Origin: Leifsonia soli
GTDB taxonomy: Bacteria > Actinomycetota > Actinomycetes > Actinomycetales > Microbacteriaceae
Assembly (NCBI RefSeq): GCF_013408745.1
Contig: NZ_JACCBJ010000001.1
Coordinates: 806,001 to 870,000 of the forward strand
Direction of reading: 5' to 3'
Length of the DNA stretch: 64,000 nt
Shown: piece by piece, positions 1-9,674 of the stretch
How the letters are laid out: every line of letters starts with the position of its first letter
How positions within the stretch are numbered: the first letter of the stretch is position 1
Program-made: the position numbers and the translations under genes
Notes under the pieces: generated by a model
Told to the model about the DNA's origin: nothing
What the model saw: the letters and a program-made list of their open reading frames with translations, nothing else
Database searches by the model: none

Positions 1-209
1 AGGAGCTCGGCCAGATCGTCGAGTCCGTCGCGAAGGTGCAGGAGGTGGCCGGGCCGGATGTGCCGGCGACCAGCCACCCGCTCCCGCTCACCAACGTGTT
101 CCGCCGGGACGAGGTGCGGCCGTCGCTGACCGTCGAGCAGGCGCTGTCCGGTGCTCCGGAGCGCGAGGGCGACCGCTTCAAGGTGCCCACCATCCTGGAC
201 GAGGAGTAG
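1..209 (+). CDS. gatC: GatC, C-terminal part (glutamyl-tRNA(Gln)/aspartyl-tRNA(Asn) amidotransferase subunit C)
   Basis: The window opens inside this gene; the frame starts at base 3 and 68 residues remain before the TAG at 207-209. GatC is the small subunit of the GatCAB complex, which amidates mischarged Glu-tRNA(Gln) or Asp-tRNA(Asn) in the cytoplasm, and wraps around GatA to hold GatA and GatB together. The readable tail ([20 protein letters not shown], then ...[11 protein letters not shown]) is the conserved GatC end. gatA starts 6 bases after the stop, so the three genes are evidently one operon. The N-terminus lies outside the window. Confidence 0.95.
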   Translation, partial: ELGQIVESVAKVQEVAGPDVPATSHPLPLTNVFRRDEVRPSLTVEQALSGAPEREGDRFKVPTILDEE

Positions 210-215
210 GACGAC

Positions 216-1763
216 ATGACCGATCTGATCAGGCTCTCCGCCTCCGCCCTCGCCGAGAAGCTCGCCGCGGGAGAGGTCTCGTCCGTCGAGGCCGTCCGCG
301 CCCACCTCGACCGCATCGAGTCCGTCGACACCGACGTGCACGCGTTCCTCCACGTCGCCGCCGAGAAAGCCATCCGCACGGCCGCCGAGATCGACGGCCG
401 CCGCGCTGCCGGCGACCCGCTCGGACCGCTCGCCGGGGTCCCCATCGCGATCAAGGACGTCCTCGCGACCGAGGACATGCCGTCCACCTCCGGCTCCAAG
501 ATCCTCGAGGGCTGGATCCCGCCCTACGACGCGACCGTGGTCCGCCGCCTCCGCGAGGCCGACCTCGTTCCGCTCGGCAAGACGAACATGGACGAGTTCG
601 CCATGGGCTCCTCCACCGAGCACTCGGCGTACGGCCCGACCCGCAACCCGTGGGACCTGGAGCGCATCCCGGGCGGATCGGGCGGAGGCTCCGCCGCGGC
701 CGTCTCGGCCTTCGAGGCGCCGCTCGCACTCGGCTCCGACACCGGCGGCTCGATCCGCCAGCCGGCCGCGGTGACCGGCTCGGTCGGCGTGAAGCCGACC
801 TACGGCGGTGTCAGCCGGTACGGCGCGATCGCCCTGGCGAGCTCGCTCGACCAGGTGGGCCCGGTGTCGCGGAGCGTGCTCGACGCCGGCCTCCTGCACG
901 ACGTCATCGCCGGTCACGACCCGCTCGACTCCACCTCGCTCACCGACACCTGGCCGTCGATGGCGGACGCCGCCCTCGCCGGCCGGCGGGAGGGCGCCCT
1001 GAAGGGCGTGCGCGTCGGTGTCATCCGCGAGATCGCCGGCGACGGTTTCCAGGCGGGCGTCAAGCAGCGCTTCGACGAGGCGCTCGCCCTGCTGGAGTCC
1101 GCCGGGGCGGAGATCGTCGAGGTCAGCGCCCCGAGCTTCGAGTACGCGGTCGCCGCGTACTACCTGATCCTCCCCGCGGAGGCGTCGAGCAACCTCGCTC
1201 GTTTCGACTCGGTGCGCTTCGGTCTGCGCGTCGACCCCGCCGACCCGCCCGTGACCGTCGAGCGCGTCATGGCCGCCACGCGCGACGCGGGCTTCGGCCC
1301 GGAGGTCAAGCGCCGCATCATCCTGGGCACCTACGCCCTGAGCGCCGGCTACTACGACGCCTACTACGGCAGCGCGCAGAAGGTGCGCACGCTCATCCAG
1401 CGCGACTTCTCGGCCGCGTTCGAGCGGGTGGATGTGCTGGTCAGCCCGAGCGCGCCGACCACCGCGTTCAAGCTGGGCGAGAAGATCGACGACCCGATGG
1501 CGATGTACCTGAACGACATCACCACGATCCCGGCGAACCTGGCCGGGGTGCCGGGGATGGGGCTCCCGATCGGCCTCGCGCCGGAGGACGGCCTGCCGGT
1601 CGGCCTCCAGCTGATGGCGCCGGCCCGCGCGGACGCCCGGCTCTACACGATCGGAGCGGCGCTCGAGCAGCTCCTCGAAGAGAAGTGGGGCGGCCCGCTG
1701 CTCAGCCAGGCGCCGGATCTGACCGCCACCGAGATGTTCGCGAGCGAAGAGGGAGCCGTCTGA
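216..1763 (+). CDS. gatA: GatA, amidase subunit of tRNA amidotransferase
   Basis: 515 aa, full length for the family. GatA hydrolyses glutamine and channels the ammonia to GatB. It belongs to the amidase-signature family: the Lys - cis-Ser - Ser triad is visible as Lys80 (VPIAIKD), Ser155 ([10 protein letters not shown]) and nucleophile Ser179 ([10 protein letters not shown]). The spacing matches the family exactly. The ATG at 216 follows the gatC stop by 6 bases. The stop TGA overlaps the gatB ATG by one base (TGATG at 1761-1765), indicating translational coupling and 1:1 production of the two large subunits. Confidence 0.97.
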   Translation: MTDLIRLSASALAEKLAAGEVSSVEAVRAHLDRIESVDTDVHAFLHVAAEKAIRTAAEIDGRRAAGDPLGPLAGVPIAIKDVLATEDMPSTSGSKILEGWIPPYDATVVRRLREADLVPLGKTNMDEFAMGSSTEHSAYGPTRNPWDLERIPGGSGGGSAAAVSAFEAPLALGSDTGGSIRQPAAVTGSVGVKPTYGGVSRYGAIALASSLDQVGPVSRSVLDAGLLHDVIAGHDPLDSTSLTDTWPSMADAALAGRREGALKGVRVGVIREIAGDGFQAGVKQRFDEALALLESAGAEIVEVSAPSFEYAVAAYYLILPAEASSNLARFDSVRFGLRVDPADPPVTVERVMAATRDAGFGPEVKRRIILGTYALSAGYYDAYYGSAQKVRTLIQRDFSAAFERVDVLVSPSAPTTAFKLGEKIDDPMAMYLNDITTIPANLAGVPGMGLPIGLAPEDGLPVGLQLMAPARADARLYTIGAALEQLLEEKWGGPLLSQAPDLTATEMFASEEGAV

Positions 1764-3283
1764 TGGCGAACGCCACTGCCCACACAGCGGAGCTGATGGA
1801 CTACGAGAAGGCGCTGGAGCTGTTCGAGCCCGTTCTCGGCTTCGAGGTCCACGTCGAGCTGAACACCAAGACCAAGATGTTCTGCGGCTGCGCCAACGAG
1901 TTCGGCTCCGGCGCGAACACGAACACCTGCCCCACCTGCCTCGGGCTCCCGGGCGGAATGCCGCAGGTGAACGAGAAGGCGATCGAGTCGAGCATCCGGC
2001 TGGGTCTCGCGCTCGGCTGCGACATCGCCGCGTCGAGCCGCTTCGCCCGGAAGAACTACTTCTACCCGGACCTCGCCAAGAACTTCCAGACCTCGCAGTA
2101 CGACGAGCCGATCGCGCACGACGGCGCGATCACCATCGAGCTGGAGAACGGCCGCGAGCTCACGATCGAGATCGAGCGCGCGCACATGGAGGAGGACGCG
2201 GGCAAGCTCACCCACGTGGGCGGGGCGACCGGCCGCATCCAGGGCGCGGACTACTCCCTCGTCGACTTCAACCGCGGCGGCGTTCCGCTTGTCGAGATCG
2301 TCACCAAGATCATCGAGGGCGCCGAGGCGGACGCACCGGAGGTCGGCCGGACGTACGTTCGCGCCATCCGCGACATCGTGAAGGCGCTCGGCGTCTCCAA
2401 CGCCCGCATGGAGGAGGGGAACGTGCGCTGCGACGCGAACGTCTCCCTGCGCCGCCGCGGGTCGACGGAGCTCGGCACACGCACTGAGACGAAGAACGTC
2501 AACTCGCTGCGCTCGATCGAGCGCGCGGTGCGCTACGAGATCCAGCGACAGGCCGCGATCCTCGAGGCGGGCGGCACCATCGTCCAGGAGACGCGCCACT
2601 GGCACGAGGACTCCGGCACGACGAGCGCCGGGCGCCCCAAGTCGGACGCGGACGACTACCGCTACTTCCCGGAGCCCGACCTCGTGCCGGTCGCCCCGAG
2701 CAGCGAGTGGATCGAGGAGCTCCGCGGAACGCTCCCGGAGCAGCCGACGCTGCGCCGGAAGCGCCTCACCGCCGAGTGGGGCTTCACCGCGCTCGAGTTC
2801 CAGGACGTCGCCAACGCCGACCTCCTCGACGAGGTCGAGGCCACGATCGCCGCCGGCGCCACCCCCTCCGCCGCGCGCAAGTGGTGGACGGGCGAGATCG
2901 CACGACTTGCGAACGCGCAGAACGTCCCCGCCGGCACGCTGGTCAGCCCGCAGAACGTCGCCGAGCTGGCCGCGCTGATCGAGGCGGGAACGCTCACCGA
3001 CCGCCTCGCGCGTCAGGTGCTCGAGGGCGTCGTCGCGGGGGAGGGACGGCCCCAGGAGGTCGTCGACGCCCGCGGGCTCGCGGTGGTCTCCGACGACGGC
3101 GCGCTGATCGCGGCCATCGACGACGCGCTGGCGGCACAGCCGGACGTTCTGGCGAAGATCCGCGACGGCAAGGTGCAGGCCGCCGGCGCCGTCATCGGCG
3201 CCGTCATGAAGGCGATGCGCGGCCAGGCGGACGCGGCGCGCGTGCGCGAGCTGGTGCTCGAACGCGCGAACGCCGCCGAGTAG
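1763..3283 (+). CDS. gatB: GatB, kinase/transamidase subunit of tRNA amidotransferase
   Basis: 506 aa. GatB binds the mischarged tRNA, phosphorylates the glutamate or aspartate side chain with ATP and transfers ammonia onto it. The protein has the GatB cradle ([18 protein letters not shown]), a zinc-knuckle pattern Cys41/Cys43 and Cys56/Cys59 ([12 protein letters not shown]), and a C-terminal YqeY-like tail domain from roughly residue 360 that contacts tRNA. The start is set by the one-base overlap with the gatA stop. Presence of GatCAB implies that this organism makes Gln-tRNA and/or Asn-tRNA by the indirect route. Confidence 0.97.
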   Translation: MANATAHTAELMDYEKALELFEPVLGFEVHVELNTKTKMFCGCANEFGSGANTNTCPTCLGLPGGMPQVNEKAIESSIRLGLALGCDIAASSRFARKNYFYPDLAKNFQTSQYDEPIAHDGAITIELENGRELTIEIERAHMEEDAGKLTHVGGATGRIQGADYSLVDFNRGGVPLVEIVTKIIEGAEADAPEVGRTYVRAIRDIVKALGVSNARMEEGNVRCDANVSLRRRGSTELGTRTETKNVNSLRSIERAVRYEIQRQAAILEAGGTIVQETRHWHEDSGTTSAGRPKSDADDYRYFPEPDLVPVAPSSEWIEELRGTLPEQPTLRRKRLTAEWGFTALEFQDVANADLLDEVEATIAAGATPSAARKWWTGEIARLANAQNVPAGTLVSPQNVAELAALIEAGTLTDRLARQVLEGVVAGEGRPQEVVDARGLAVVSDDGALIAAIDDALAAQPDVLAKIRDGKVQAAGAVIGAVMKAMRGQADAARVRELVLERANAAE

Positions 3284-3293
3284 CCCCACGCCC

Positions 3294-3866
3294 GTGGGGA
3301 GCATCCTCGTCGAGCGTGTGACGGAGGAGAGCGCGGAGGCCGACGCCGCCGCGCTCTCCTCCGTGCTCGCGGCGACGGTGGCGGCCGGAGCGAGCGTCGG
3401 CTGGATCACGGCGCCGTCGGCGGCGGAGGCCACGGACTGGTGGCGGGCGCTGTTCGCCGACCCCGACGCGGCCAGCTGGGTCGCCCGCGGCGAGGACGGC
3501 CGTGCGATCGGCACCATCACCCTGGTGCGCTCCCCGAAGCCGAACGGCTCCCACCGCGGCGAGGTGGTCAAGCTGATGGTGCATCCCGCCGCCCGCGGGC
3601 GCGGCGTCGCACCCGCGCTGATGGAGGAGCTCGAACGGCACGCGGTGGAAACGGGGCTGACCCTGCTCGTGCTCGACACCGAGACCGGCAGCCGGGCCGA
3701 GGGGCTGTACCGGCGGTGGGGCTGGGACGCGGCCGGCAGCATCCCGGATTTCGCCGTCAGCCCGTCGGGCGTGCTGCACGGCACCACCGTCATGTACAAG
3801 CGGCTGGGCCGCGGCGGCGACGGACCCGAGCTGTTTGCGGACTCCCAGGCGGCGCGGGCAGAGTAG
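3294..3866 (+). CDS. GNAT-family N-acetyltransferase
   Basis: 190 aa from a GTG start 10 bases after gatB. The acetyl-CoA binding motif A is clear at about residues 92-115 (VKLMVHPAARGRGVAPALM), followed by the motif B region with an R-x-GLYRRWGW signature near residues 145-153, typical of a single-domain GNAT. Substrate is not predictable. It follows gatB closely and is followed after 4 bases by the YbaK-type gene, so all may be cotranscribed. The N-terminal start is uncertain because no strong ribosome-binding site is present. Confidence 0.85.
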   Translation: MGSILVERVTEESAEADAAALSSVLAATVAAGASVGWITAPSAAEATDWWRALFADPDAASWVARGEDGRAIGTITLVRSPKPNGSHRGEVVKLMVHPAARGRGVAPALMEELERHAVETGLTLLVLDTETGSRAEGLYRRWGWDAAGSIPDFAVSPSGVLHGTTVMYKRLGRGGDGPELFADSQAARAE

Positions 3867-3870
3867 GCGC

Positions 3871-4425
3871 ATGGGCGTCTTCACTCTCGGCGGTCTGACC
3901 TCCGCACCGGCTTCCTCCCGCACCGACCTGCTCGCGCCGCCGACGCTCGCAGCGCTCGACGCGCTCGGCTGGCTGGACGAGGTGGGCGTCGTCGAGATCG
4001 ACCCCGACGTGTCCGACACCGCGGCGACGCGCGACGAGTTCGGGCTGGATGCGGGGGATCTGGCCAACTGCGTCGTGGTCGCGGGCAAGCGCGAGGGCGT
4101 CGAGCGGATCGCCGCGTGCGTCGTGCTCTCCACCACCCGCGCGGACGTCAACAACACGGTCAAGCGCCTGCTCGACGTGCGCAAGGCATCCTTCCTGCCG
4201 ATGGAGCGGGCCGTCGAGCTGACCGGCATGGAGTACGGCGGCATCACGCCCATCGGTCTGCCCGCCGGCTGGCCGGTGCTCGTCGACGCCCGCGTGATCG
4301 ACGACGGCGTCGTGATCATCGGCTCCGGCGTCCGACGCTCGAAGCTCCTCCTCCCCGGCCGGCTGCTCGGCGAGCTACCCGAGGCGCGGGTGATCGACGG
4401 CCTCGGCCTCGAGATCCCGGGATGA
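3871..4425 (+). CDS. YbaK/EbsC-family protein (aminoacyl-tRNA deacylase-like)
   Basis: 184 aa from the ATG at 3871, 4 bases after the GNAT stop. Members of this family edit misacylated tRNA (for example Cys-tRNA(Pro)) in trans. Supporting features are the internal ANCVVVAGKREG strand, the VNNTVKRLLDVRKASF helix region and the EYGGITPIGLPAGWPVLVD segment, which is the conserved substrate-pocket loop of the YbaK/ProX fold. Position downstream of gatCAB fits a tRNA quality-control theme, although that may be chance. An in-frame extension up to 3835 exists but overlaps the GNAT gene. Confidence 0.82.
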   Translation: MGVFTLGGLTSAPASSRTDLLAPPTLAALDALGWLDEVGVVEIDPDVSDTAATRDEFGLDAGDLANCVVVAGKREGVERIAACVVLSTTRADVNNTVKRLLDVRKASFLPMERAVELTGMEYGGITPIGLPAGWPVLVDARVIDDGVVIIGSGVRRSKLLLPGRLLGELPEARVIDGLGLEIPG

Positions 4426-4435
4426 GCGGGCCCGC

Positions 4436-5356
4436 ATGACCGGAGCCGCCGTCGAACGGGTGCTCGCGCCCGTCCGTTCCCGTCTGATCGAGACGCTCGC
4501 CGGGCGGTCGGACGAGGTGCCCGCGTGGATCCTGCGGCTGGAGGACGGCGAGGACGCGGGCTACTTCGGTCCGGGCAGCGCCGCGTGGGCGGTCCACGGC
4601 GGAATGCCGACGCTGGTCGCGGGTGTCCGCGCCCTGCTGCTGCAGGCTCTGCACCCGGGCGCGCTGGCCGGGGTGCGCGACTTCTCCCGCTACCGGGAGG
4701 ATCCGCTCGGCCGGCTGGCCGGCACCATCCAGTGGATCCACACCGTCACCTTCGGCAGCCGCGGGCAGGCGGTCGCCGGCTCGGAGATGGTCCGCTCCCT
4801 GCACCGTCGCGTCACCGGCAGCTACGTCGACGGGCACGGCGTGGAACGGCCGTACTCGGCCAACGACCCCGACCTCGCCCGCTGGGTCCATCTCGCCTTC
4901 ACCGACGCCTTCCTGACGGCGCACGAGAACTGGGGCGGGCCCATCCCCGGTGGCGCCGACGGCTACGTCGCCGAGTGGGCGACGGCGGCGGAGCTCATGG
5001 GGGTACCCGACGCTCCGCGTTCGGCCGCGGCGCTGCGTGCCGAGATCGACGCCGTCACCGATGCGGGGGAGCTGCGCGGCGGCCCGGAGGTCGAGGAGAT
5101 CGTCCGCTTCATCCGGCGGGCGCCGCTGCGCCGGATGCTGCGGCCGTCGTACCGCATCGTCTTCCGCGCGGCGGTGTCGACGCTGGAGCCGCGGCACCGC
5201 GATCTGCTCGGGTTGCCGGCCACGGCGGCCGAACGCGTGCTGCCGCTGCACGGAGCGACCTCCGCCGTGCTCGCCGGAGCGCGCACGCTGCTGGGCCCGC
5301 AGACGCAGGCCGAGCTCGCCGCTCGGCGGCGGCTCGCCCGGCTCGCGGGCGCCTGA
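4436..5356 (+). CDS. DUF2236 / MpaB-family oxygenase
   Basis: 306 aa. It carries the DUF2236 core: GYFGPGSAAWAVHGGMPTL, then a long helix with LLLQALHPGALAGVRDFSRY and the GTIQWIHTVTFGS stretch. The family includes latex-clearing protein and the fungal MpaB oxygenase and is thought to bind haem through conserved histidines; candidates here are in QALHPG and QWIHT. No signal peptide, so probably cytoplasmic. Substrate unknown. It starts 10 bases after the YbaK-type gene and may share its transcript. Confidence 0.85.
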   Translation: MTGAAVERVLAPVRSRLIETLAGRSDEVPAWILRLEDGEDAGYFGPGSAAWAVHGGMPTLVAGVRALLLQALHPGALAGVRDFSRYREDPLGRLAGTIQWIHTVTFGSRGQAVAGSEMVRSLHRRVTGSYVDGHGVERPYSANDPDLARWVHLAFTDAFLTAHENWGGPIPGGADGYVAEWATAAELMGVPDAPRSAAALRAEIDAVTDAGELRGGPEVEEIVRFIRRAPLRRMLRPSYRIVFRAAVSTLEPRHRDLLGLPATAAERVLPLHGATSAVLAGARTLLGPQTQAELAARRRLARLAGA

Positions 5357-5402
5357 CCAGCGAGCGCTGACCGGGGACCATCGCGCGTGCGAGGATGACG
5401 GC

Positions 5403-5915
5403 ATGCACGACGCCGGCACGGACCAGACCCGCACCCGCACCGTCCACTGGGAGGACCCGGCACCGGGCGTCGCCCGGATGCCCACGATGACCGGCCTGGA
5501 GTACCTCCGGTCGATGCTGCGCGGCGAGCTGCCGCCTCCTCCGATCACCGAGCTGATGCGGATGACGCTGGTCGCCGCCGACCCGGGCACCGCCACGTTC
5601 ACGTGCGAACCCGACGAGTCGCACTACAACCCGATCGGCACGGTCCACGGCGGGTTCGTGTGCACGGTGCTCGACTCCGCTCTGGGGTGCGCCGTGCAGA
5701 CGACACTGCCGCAGGGGCAGGGCTACACGTCCATCCAGATCACCGTCAACTACCTGCGCCCGGTGCACGCCGGGACGGGTCCGCTGACCTGCACCGCGAC
5801 CGTGACGAAGCCCGGCAACCGCGTCGCCTTCGCCGACGGTGTGATCACCGATGCTGCGGGAAAGACGGTCGCGACGGCGACCGGATCTCTGCTGGTCTTC
5901 CCGATCGGCGACTGA
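5403..5915 (+). CDS. PaaI-family hotdog thioesterase
   Basis: 170 aa from the ATG at 5403. The hotdog-fold active-site loop is visible as NPIGTVHGGFVCTVLDSA (HGGF at residues 82-85), followed by the ITVNYLRPVHAGTG strand typical of PaaI/acyl-CoA thioesterases that hydrolyse CoA thioesters. The 46-base gap from the oxygenase leaves room for a separate promoter. It ends 15 bases before the convergent acyl-CoA ligase gene; a shared role in acyl-CoA metabolism is plausible but not shown. Confidence 0.88.
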   Translation: MHDAGTDQTRTRTVHWEDPAPGVARMPTMTGLEYLRSMLRGELPPPPITELMRMTLVAADPGTATFTCEPDESHYNPIGTVHGGFVCTVLDSALGCAVQTTLPQGQGYTSIQITVNYLRPVHAGTGPLTCTATVTKPGNRVAFADGVITDAAGKTVATATGSLLVFPIGD

Positions 5916-5930
5916 CCCGGCCCGCGCCTG

Positions 5931-7676
5931 CTACTGAGGCCGTGCGGCGAGCAGCTGGTCGCGCACCTTGCGGCGGATGACCTTGCCGACGATGGAGCGC
6001 GGCAGCTCGTCCACCTGCACGACGTGCTTGGGCACCTTGTACGGCGTGAGGCAGTCGCGGCCGAACGCCCGGATGGCCTCCTCGTCGAAGGAGGCGCCCG
6101 GCTCCATCACGACGGCGGCGACCACGTCCTCGCCGCCGCGGCGGTGGGGGAGGCCGACCACGGCCACGTCGGCGACGCCCGGGAAGGAGCGCAGAGCGTC
6201 CTCCACCTCGGTCGGCGACACATTGAAGCCACCGGTGACGATGAGCTCCTTGATGCGGTCGACGATGCGGACGAAGCCGTCCTCATCCATCGTCACGATG
6301 TCTCCGGTGCGGAACCAGCCGTCGTCCGAGAAGACCTTCGCGGTCTCGTCGGGCTTCCGCCAGTAGCCCGAGAACACCTGCGGACCGCGGGCGAGCAGCT
6401 CGCCCTCCTCGCCGAACGCCCGGTCGACCGAGGGGTCGTCCGGGTCCGCGACGCGCAGCTCGGTGCTCGGCAGGGGCAGGCCCACCGTGCCCTCGCGCCT
6501 GGTCGCTCCGACCGGGTTGGCCATGAGCACGGGCGAGCACTCCGAGAGGCCGTAGCCCTCCACGAGGTAGCCGCCGGTCTCGTGCTCCCAGAGGTCGACG
6601 ATGCCCTGCGGCAGGCTCATCGCGCCCGAGATGGCGATCTGGATGCCGGAGAGCGACACCTTCCGCTTCTCGGCCGCCTGCACCAGCCGCTCGTAGATCG
6701 GAGGGACCGCGGGGAGGAACGTCGCGGGGTGCTTCTTCACCACATCCAGCACCAGGTCGGGGTCGAACTTGGGGAACAGCACCAGGCGTGCTCCCATGCT
6801 CATGGCGAAGGTGAGGCAGAGCGTGAGCCCGTAGGCGTGGAACAGCGGGAGCACCGCGTAGACGACGGACGTGCCCCGCTCGATGGTCGGCACCCAGGCG
6901 CGGGACTGCGCCGCGTTCACATTCAGGTTGCCGTGGCTGAGCATGGCGCCCTTCGGAAGTCCCGTGGTGCCGGACGTGTACTGGATGAGCGCCAGGTCGT
7001 CGCTCTCCGGGCGCGGGGAGGTCTTCGCGATGCGGCGGGAGGCGACCAGGGAGTCCCAGGCGATCGTTCCCGACGCCTTCGCGGTCAGCTGCTCGCGCGC
7101 CGTGCGCGCGGCCGGGACAGGCAGCCGCAGGGCGAACCGCTTGGCGGCCGGCATGGCGCGGGTGAGGTCGACCGAGATGATCGTGGTGACCCCGAGGTCG
7201 GCCGGGAGGTCCTGCACGGTGGCGGCCACCTTGTCCCAGACGATCGCGACGGTCGCGCCGTGGTCCTCGAACTGGTGGCGGAGCTCGCGCGGCGTGTACA
7301 GCGGGTTGTGCTCGACCACCACCGCGCCCAGACGCAGCACGGCGTAGAACGCCGCGACGTGCTGGGGGCAGTTCGGCAGCACCAGGGCGACCCGGTCTCC
7401 CTTCGAGACGCCGAGCTTCCTGAGCCCCTCTGCGGCGCGCTCGATCTGGTCGCCCAGCTCGGCGTAGGTCGTCGTCGCGCCGAAGAACTCGAGCGCGACG
7501 TGTTTTCCGTACGTCTTGACCGACTCGTCGATGAGGTGCGACAGCGATCCGGACGGCACCTCCACCTCGGCGGGAACCCCCGGCGCGTAGCCGGCGATCC
7601 AAGGCTTCGAGTCGTACGGCGGGTGGTCGGCGCCCGCGGTCGCGGCTCCGTCGCTGGTGGCGCTGTCGGTGGTCAC
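5931..7676 (-). CDS. Long-chain fatty acid--CoA ligase (AMP-forming)
   Basis: 581 aa from a GTG at 7676 (VTTDSATSDG...); the open frame runs further upstream but that part is low-complexity and overlaps the next gene. The ANL-superfamily signature is complete: phosphate loop YTSGTTGLPKGA at 233-244, the EGYGLSECSP adenine-binding segment, GWFRTGDI hinge region, DRIKELIVTGGFNVSP, and the C-terminal catalytic lysine in SIVGKVIRRK. It activates fatty acids with ATP and CoA for beta-oxidation or lipid synthesis, in the cytoplasm or loosely at the membrane. It lies 10 bases downstream of the SDR gene on the same strand, so both are likely cotranscribed. Confidence 0.92.
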   Translation of the reverse strand: MTTDSATSDGAATAGADHPPYDSKPWIAGYAPGVPAEVEVPSGSLSHLIDESVKTYGKHVALEFFGATTTYAELGDQIERAAEGLRKLGVSKGDRVALVLPNCPQHVAAFYAVLRLGAVVVEHNPLYTPRELRHQFEDHGATVAIVWDKVAATVQDLPADLGVTTIISVDLTRAMPAAKRFALRLPVPAARTAREQLTAKASGTIAWDSLVASRRIAKTSPRPESDDLALIQYTSGTTGLPKGAMLSHGNLNVNAAQSRAWVPTIERGTSVVYAVLPLFHAYGLTLCLTFAMSMGARLVLFPKFDPDLVLDVVKKHPATFLPAVPPIYERLVQAAEKRKVSLSGIQIAISGAMSLPQGIVDLWEHETGGYLVEGYGLSECSPVLMANPVGATRREGTVGLPLPSTELRVADPDDPSVDRAFGEEGELLARGPQVFSGYWRKPDETAKVFSDDGWFRTGDIVTMDEDGFVRIVDRIKELIVTGGFNVSPTEVEDALRSFPGVADVAVVGLPHRRGGEDVVAAVVMEPGASFDEEAIRAFGRDCLTPYKVPKHVVQVDELPRSIVGKVIRRKVRDQLLAARPQ

Positions 7677-7686
7677 GGCGGCAAGC

Positions 7687-8349
7687 CTACGCGGAGGCGA
7701 CCTGCGCCCGCACGGCGTCCACGATCGGGGTGTCGCCCCCGATGACCTCCCACTGGCGCCCGATCGACCCCGGCTCGTCGAGCACGGCGGCGATGAGGGC
7801 GGCGACATCCTCGCGGGCGATGCTGCCGCGCGGGACGCTGTCGCCGAGCGTGATGCGCCCGGTGCCCTCGTCGGTGGTCAGCCCGCCGGGGCGGAGGATG
7901 GTCCAGTCGAGCCCGGAGTCGCGGAGCGCGGCGTCGGCGTCGCGCTTGGCCTCGACGTACGCCTTCCACACCGGGTCGGCGTCGTCGACCGGGGCGTCGA
8001 CGCCCCAGGCCGAGACCTGCACGAACCGGCGGATGCCGGCCGCTGCGGCCGCCTGCTGCGCCTTCACCGACCCGCCGTAGTCGACGGTGCGCTTCCGCTC
8101 GATGCCGGAGCCGGCACCGGCGCCCGCGGTGAAGACGACGGCGTCGCAGCCGCTGATCGCCGCAGCGAGCGCGTCGGCGTCCGCCTTCTCGATGTCGACG
8201 AGGGCACCGAGGCCACCGAGCCGGTAGACGTCCTCGGCGTGCTCGTCGTTGCGGACGACGCCGACGAAGTCGTCACCGCGGTCGTAGAGCACCCGCATGA
8301 GCTGCTGGGCGACTTTTCCGTGGGCTCCGATGATCGCGACTCGAGTCAT
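7687..8349 (-). CDS. Atypical SDR, NAD(P)-binding protein (YhfK/SDR_a5-like)
   Basis: 220 aa. Start chosen at the ATG at 8349 because MTRVAIIGAHGKVA is the glycine-rich dinucleotide-binding beta-alpha-beta motif at the usual N-terminal place; an upstream start would add 13 unrelated residues. Later elements are GCDAVVFTAGAGAGSG, VDYGGSVKAQQAAAAAGIRRFVQVSA and DWTILRPGGLT, matching the atypical SDR (NmrA-like) group that acts on or senses NAD(P)H. No catalytic YxxxK in standard form is obvious (VEAKRDADAAL is the nearest), so a sensor or epimerase-like role is as likely as a reductase. Confidence 0.82.
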   Translation of the reverse strand: MTRVAIIGAHGKVAQQLMRVLYDRGDDFVGVVRNDEHAEDVYRLGGLGALVDIEKADADALAAAISGCDAVVFTAGAGAGSGIERKRTVDYGGSVKAQQAAAAAGIRRFVQVSAWGVDAPVDDADPVWKAYVEAKRDADAALRDSGLDWTILRPGGLTTDEGTGRITLGDSVPRGSIAREDVAALIAAVLDEPGSIGRQWEVIGGDTPIVDAVRAQVASA

Positions 8350-8434
8350 GACCCCATCCTTCCACCGAGTGTCGACGGGATGCGACACGCGTCCGCCTCG
8401 CGCGAACGCTCTCGGCGTTCCGGACGCGCTCTGT

Positions 8435-8447
8435 TACGGTCGACTCC
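8435..8447 (+). promoter_or_regulatory. Leaderless-type promoter box for the small membrane protein gene
   Basis: TACGGT (8435-8440) is followed by 7 bases and then the ATG at 8448, with no ribosome-binding site. In Actinobacteria a TANNNT -10 box placed like this gives a transcript that begins at or next to the start codon. No convincing -35 hexamer is seen. Confidence 0.5.
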
Positions 8448-8750
8448 ATGACCGCCCTGCTCGAGCTTCTCGGACGCACTCTCGCGTCCGTGCTCGGCGT
8501 GGTCGGCGGCGGCAGCCCGGCCGGAGTCGTAGCGCTGGCCGGTGTCGCCGGCGCTCTCGGTCTCGTGGCCGTCGTCGCCGCGGCGGCGCTGCGGTCGGTG
8601 GCGGCTCTCGCCGCCTCCCTGCGGGTGCGCTCCGCGTGGTCCCGGCCGATCCTCCCGGTCGCCGGGTGGCTCGCCGAGAGCCAGTCGGCTCCGGATGCCG
8701 ACGGCCGGCCGCGCCCCAGGGCGCCCGGCATCGCCCTGCCGGTCGCGTAG
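8448..8750 (+). CDS. Small membrane protein next to YidC (DUF6412-like)
   Basis: 100 aa. Two hydrophobic stretches are visible (about residues 7-20 and 24-56: GVVALAGVAGALGLVAVVAA), then a polar proline/arginine tail. The arrangement, a small two-helix protein just upstream of a short YidC/Oxa1 paralogue, recurs in Microbacteriaceae and I associate it with DUF6412, but cannot verify this here. It may be an accessory subunit or substrate of the insertase encoded 90 bases downstream. Start is supported by the TANNNT box 7 bases before the ATG. Confidence 0.65.
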   Translation: MTALLELLGRTLASVLGVVGGGSPAGVVALAGVAGALGLVAVVAAAALRSVAALAASLRVRSAWSRPILPVAGWLAESQSAPDADGRPRPRAPGIALPVA

Positions 8751-8840
8751 CCGCACCCCGGATCCCGCCACCCGGCGGACGGAGGCGCCCGCGCGACCAG
8801 ACGCGTCCGCATCCGTCCGAATCGCAGGGATCACACCATC

Positions 8841-9614
8841 ATGGACTTCTACTCCTGGCCGCCGATCGCGGCCCTCCTCGACGGGGCGTACGGCCTCGTC
8901 ACCGCCCTCTCCGACGCCGTCGAACCGATCGCCGGGACGGCCGCCGGTCTCGTCGCCGTCGTCGTCCTGACGCTGCTCGTCCGCGTCGTCCTCATCCCCG
9001 TCGGTGTCAGCCAGGTGCGCGCCGAGTACCACCGGCGGCGCATCGCACCCCGACTCGCCGAGCTGCAGAGGCGCCACGCGGGCGACCGCGAGACCCTCGC
9101 GCAGAAGACGATGGAGCTGTACCGGGAGGAGCAGGTGTCGCCGTTCGCCGGGATGCTGCCGCTGCTCGCCCAGATCCCCGTCGTGACACTGCTCTACGCC
9201 GTGTTCACGCATCCCACCATCGCCGGTCACGCCAACGCGCTGCTCGGCGAGCACGCCTTCGGGGCGCCGCTCGGCACCAGCTTCGTCGGCCTGACGGGAG
9301 CCTCGGCCGGCGTCTGGCCCGCGATGCTCGTCTACCTGGGCGTCCTCGCCCTGATCGCCATCGTGACCACCGTCTCCCGTCGGGTGCTGACGCTGCCGCA
9401 GCCGGAGGGGTCGACGGCGCCGACCGGGATGCTCCGTGCGCTCTCGTTCCTGCCGTACGTGACCGTGGTGTTCGCGGCGTTCGTCCCGCTCGCGGCCGCC
9501 GTCTACATCCTCACGTCCACCACCTGGACCGTCGCAGAACGGTGGACGCTGCGACGCCTCCTCGACCCGGCCCGGCGAACTGGCGGGTCCGCACGGCCGA
9601 CGACGTCGCACTGA
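8841..9614 (+). CDS. YidC/Oxa1-family membrane protein insertase (short paralogue)
   Basis: 257 aa. Inserts proteins into the cytoplasmic membrane. The Oxa1 core is visible: first helix about residues 35-53 with the conserved pocket arginine (LTLLVRVVLIPVG), the cytoplasmic coiled segment rich in charged residues (RLAELQRRHAGDRETLAQKTMELYREE), then QVSPFAGMLPLLAQIPVVTLLYAVF and further helices ending in LPYVTVVFAAFVPLAAAVYIL. It lacks a long C-terminal extension. The chromosomal housekeeping yidC normally sits by rpmH-rnpA, so this is probably a second copy. RBS AGGGA lies 11 bases before the ATG. Confidence 0.9.
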   Translation: MDFYSWPPIAALLDGAYGLVTALSDAVEPIAGTAAGLVAVVVLTLLVRVVLIPVGVSQVRAEYHRRRIAPRLAELQRRHAGDRETLAQKTMELYREEQVSPFAGMLPLLAQIPVVTLLYAVFTHPTIAGHANALLGEHAFGAPLGTSFVGLTGASAGVWPAMLVYLGVLALIAIVTTVSRRVLTLPQPEGSTAPTGMLRALSFLPYVTVVFAAFVPLAAAVYILTSTTWTVAERWTLRRLLDPARRTGGSARPTTSH

Positions 9615-9674
9615 GCCGATCCAGTGCGGACCCTGAGGCGGCGCTGAGGCCTCCCACAGCCGCGTGGTGGCAGC

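Noticed and set aside
1643-3799. 718-codon open frame on the minus strand opposite gatB
   Set aside because: It lies antisense to a certain gene, with arginine/alanine-rich translation typical of high-GC shadow frames; many similar long shadows occur throughout the window.
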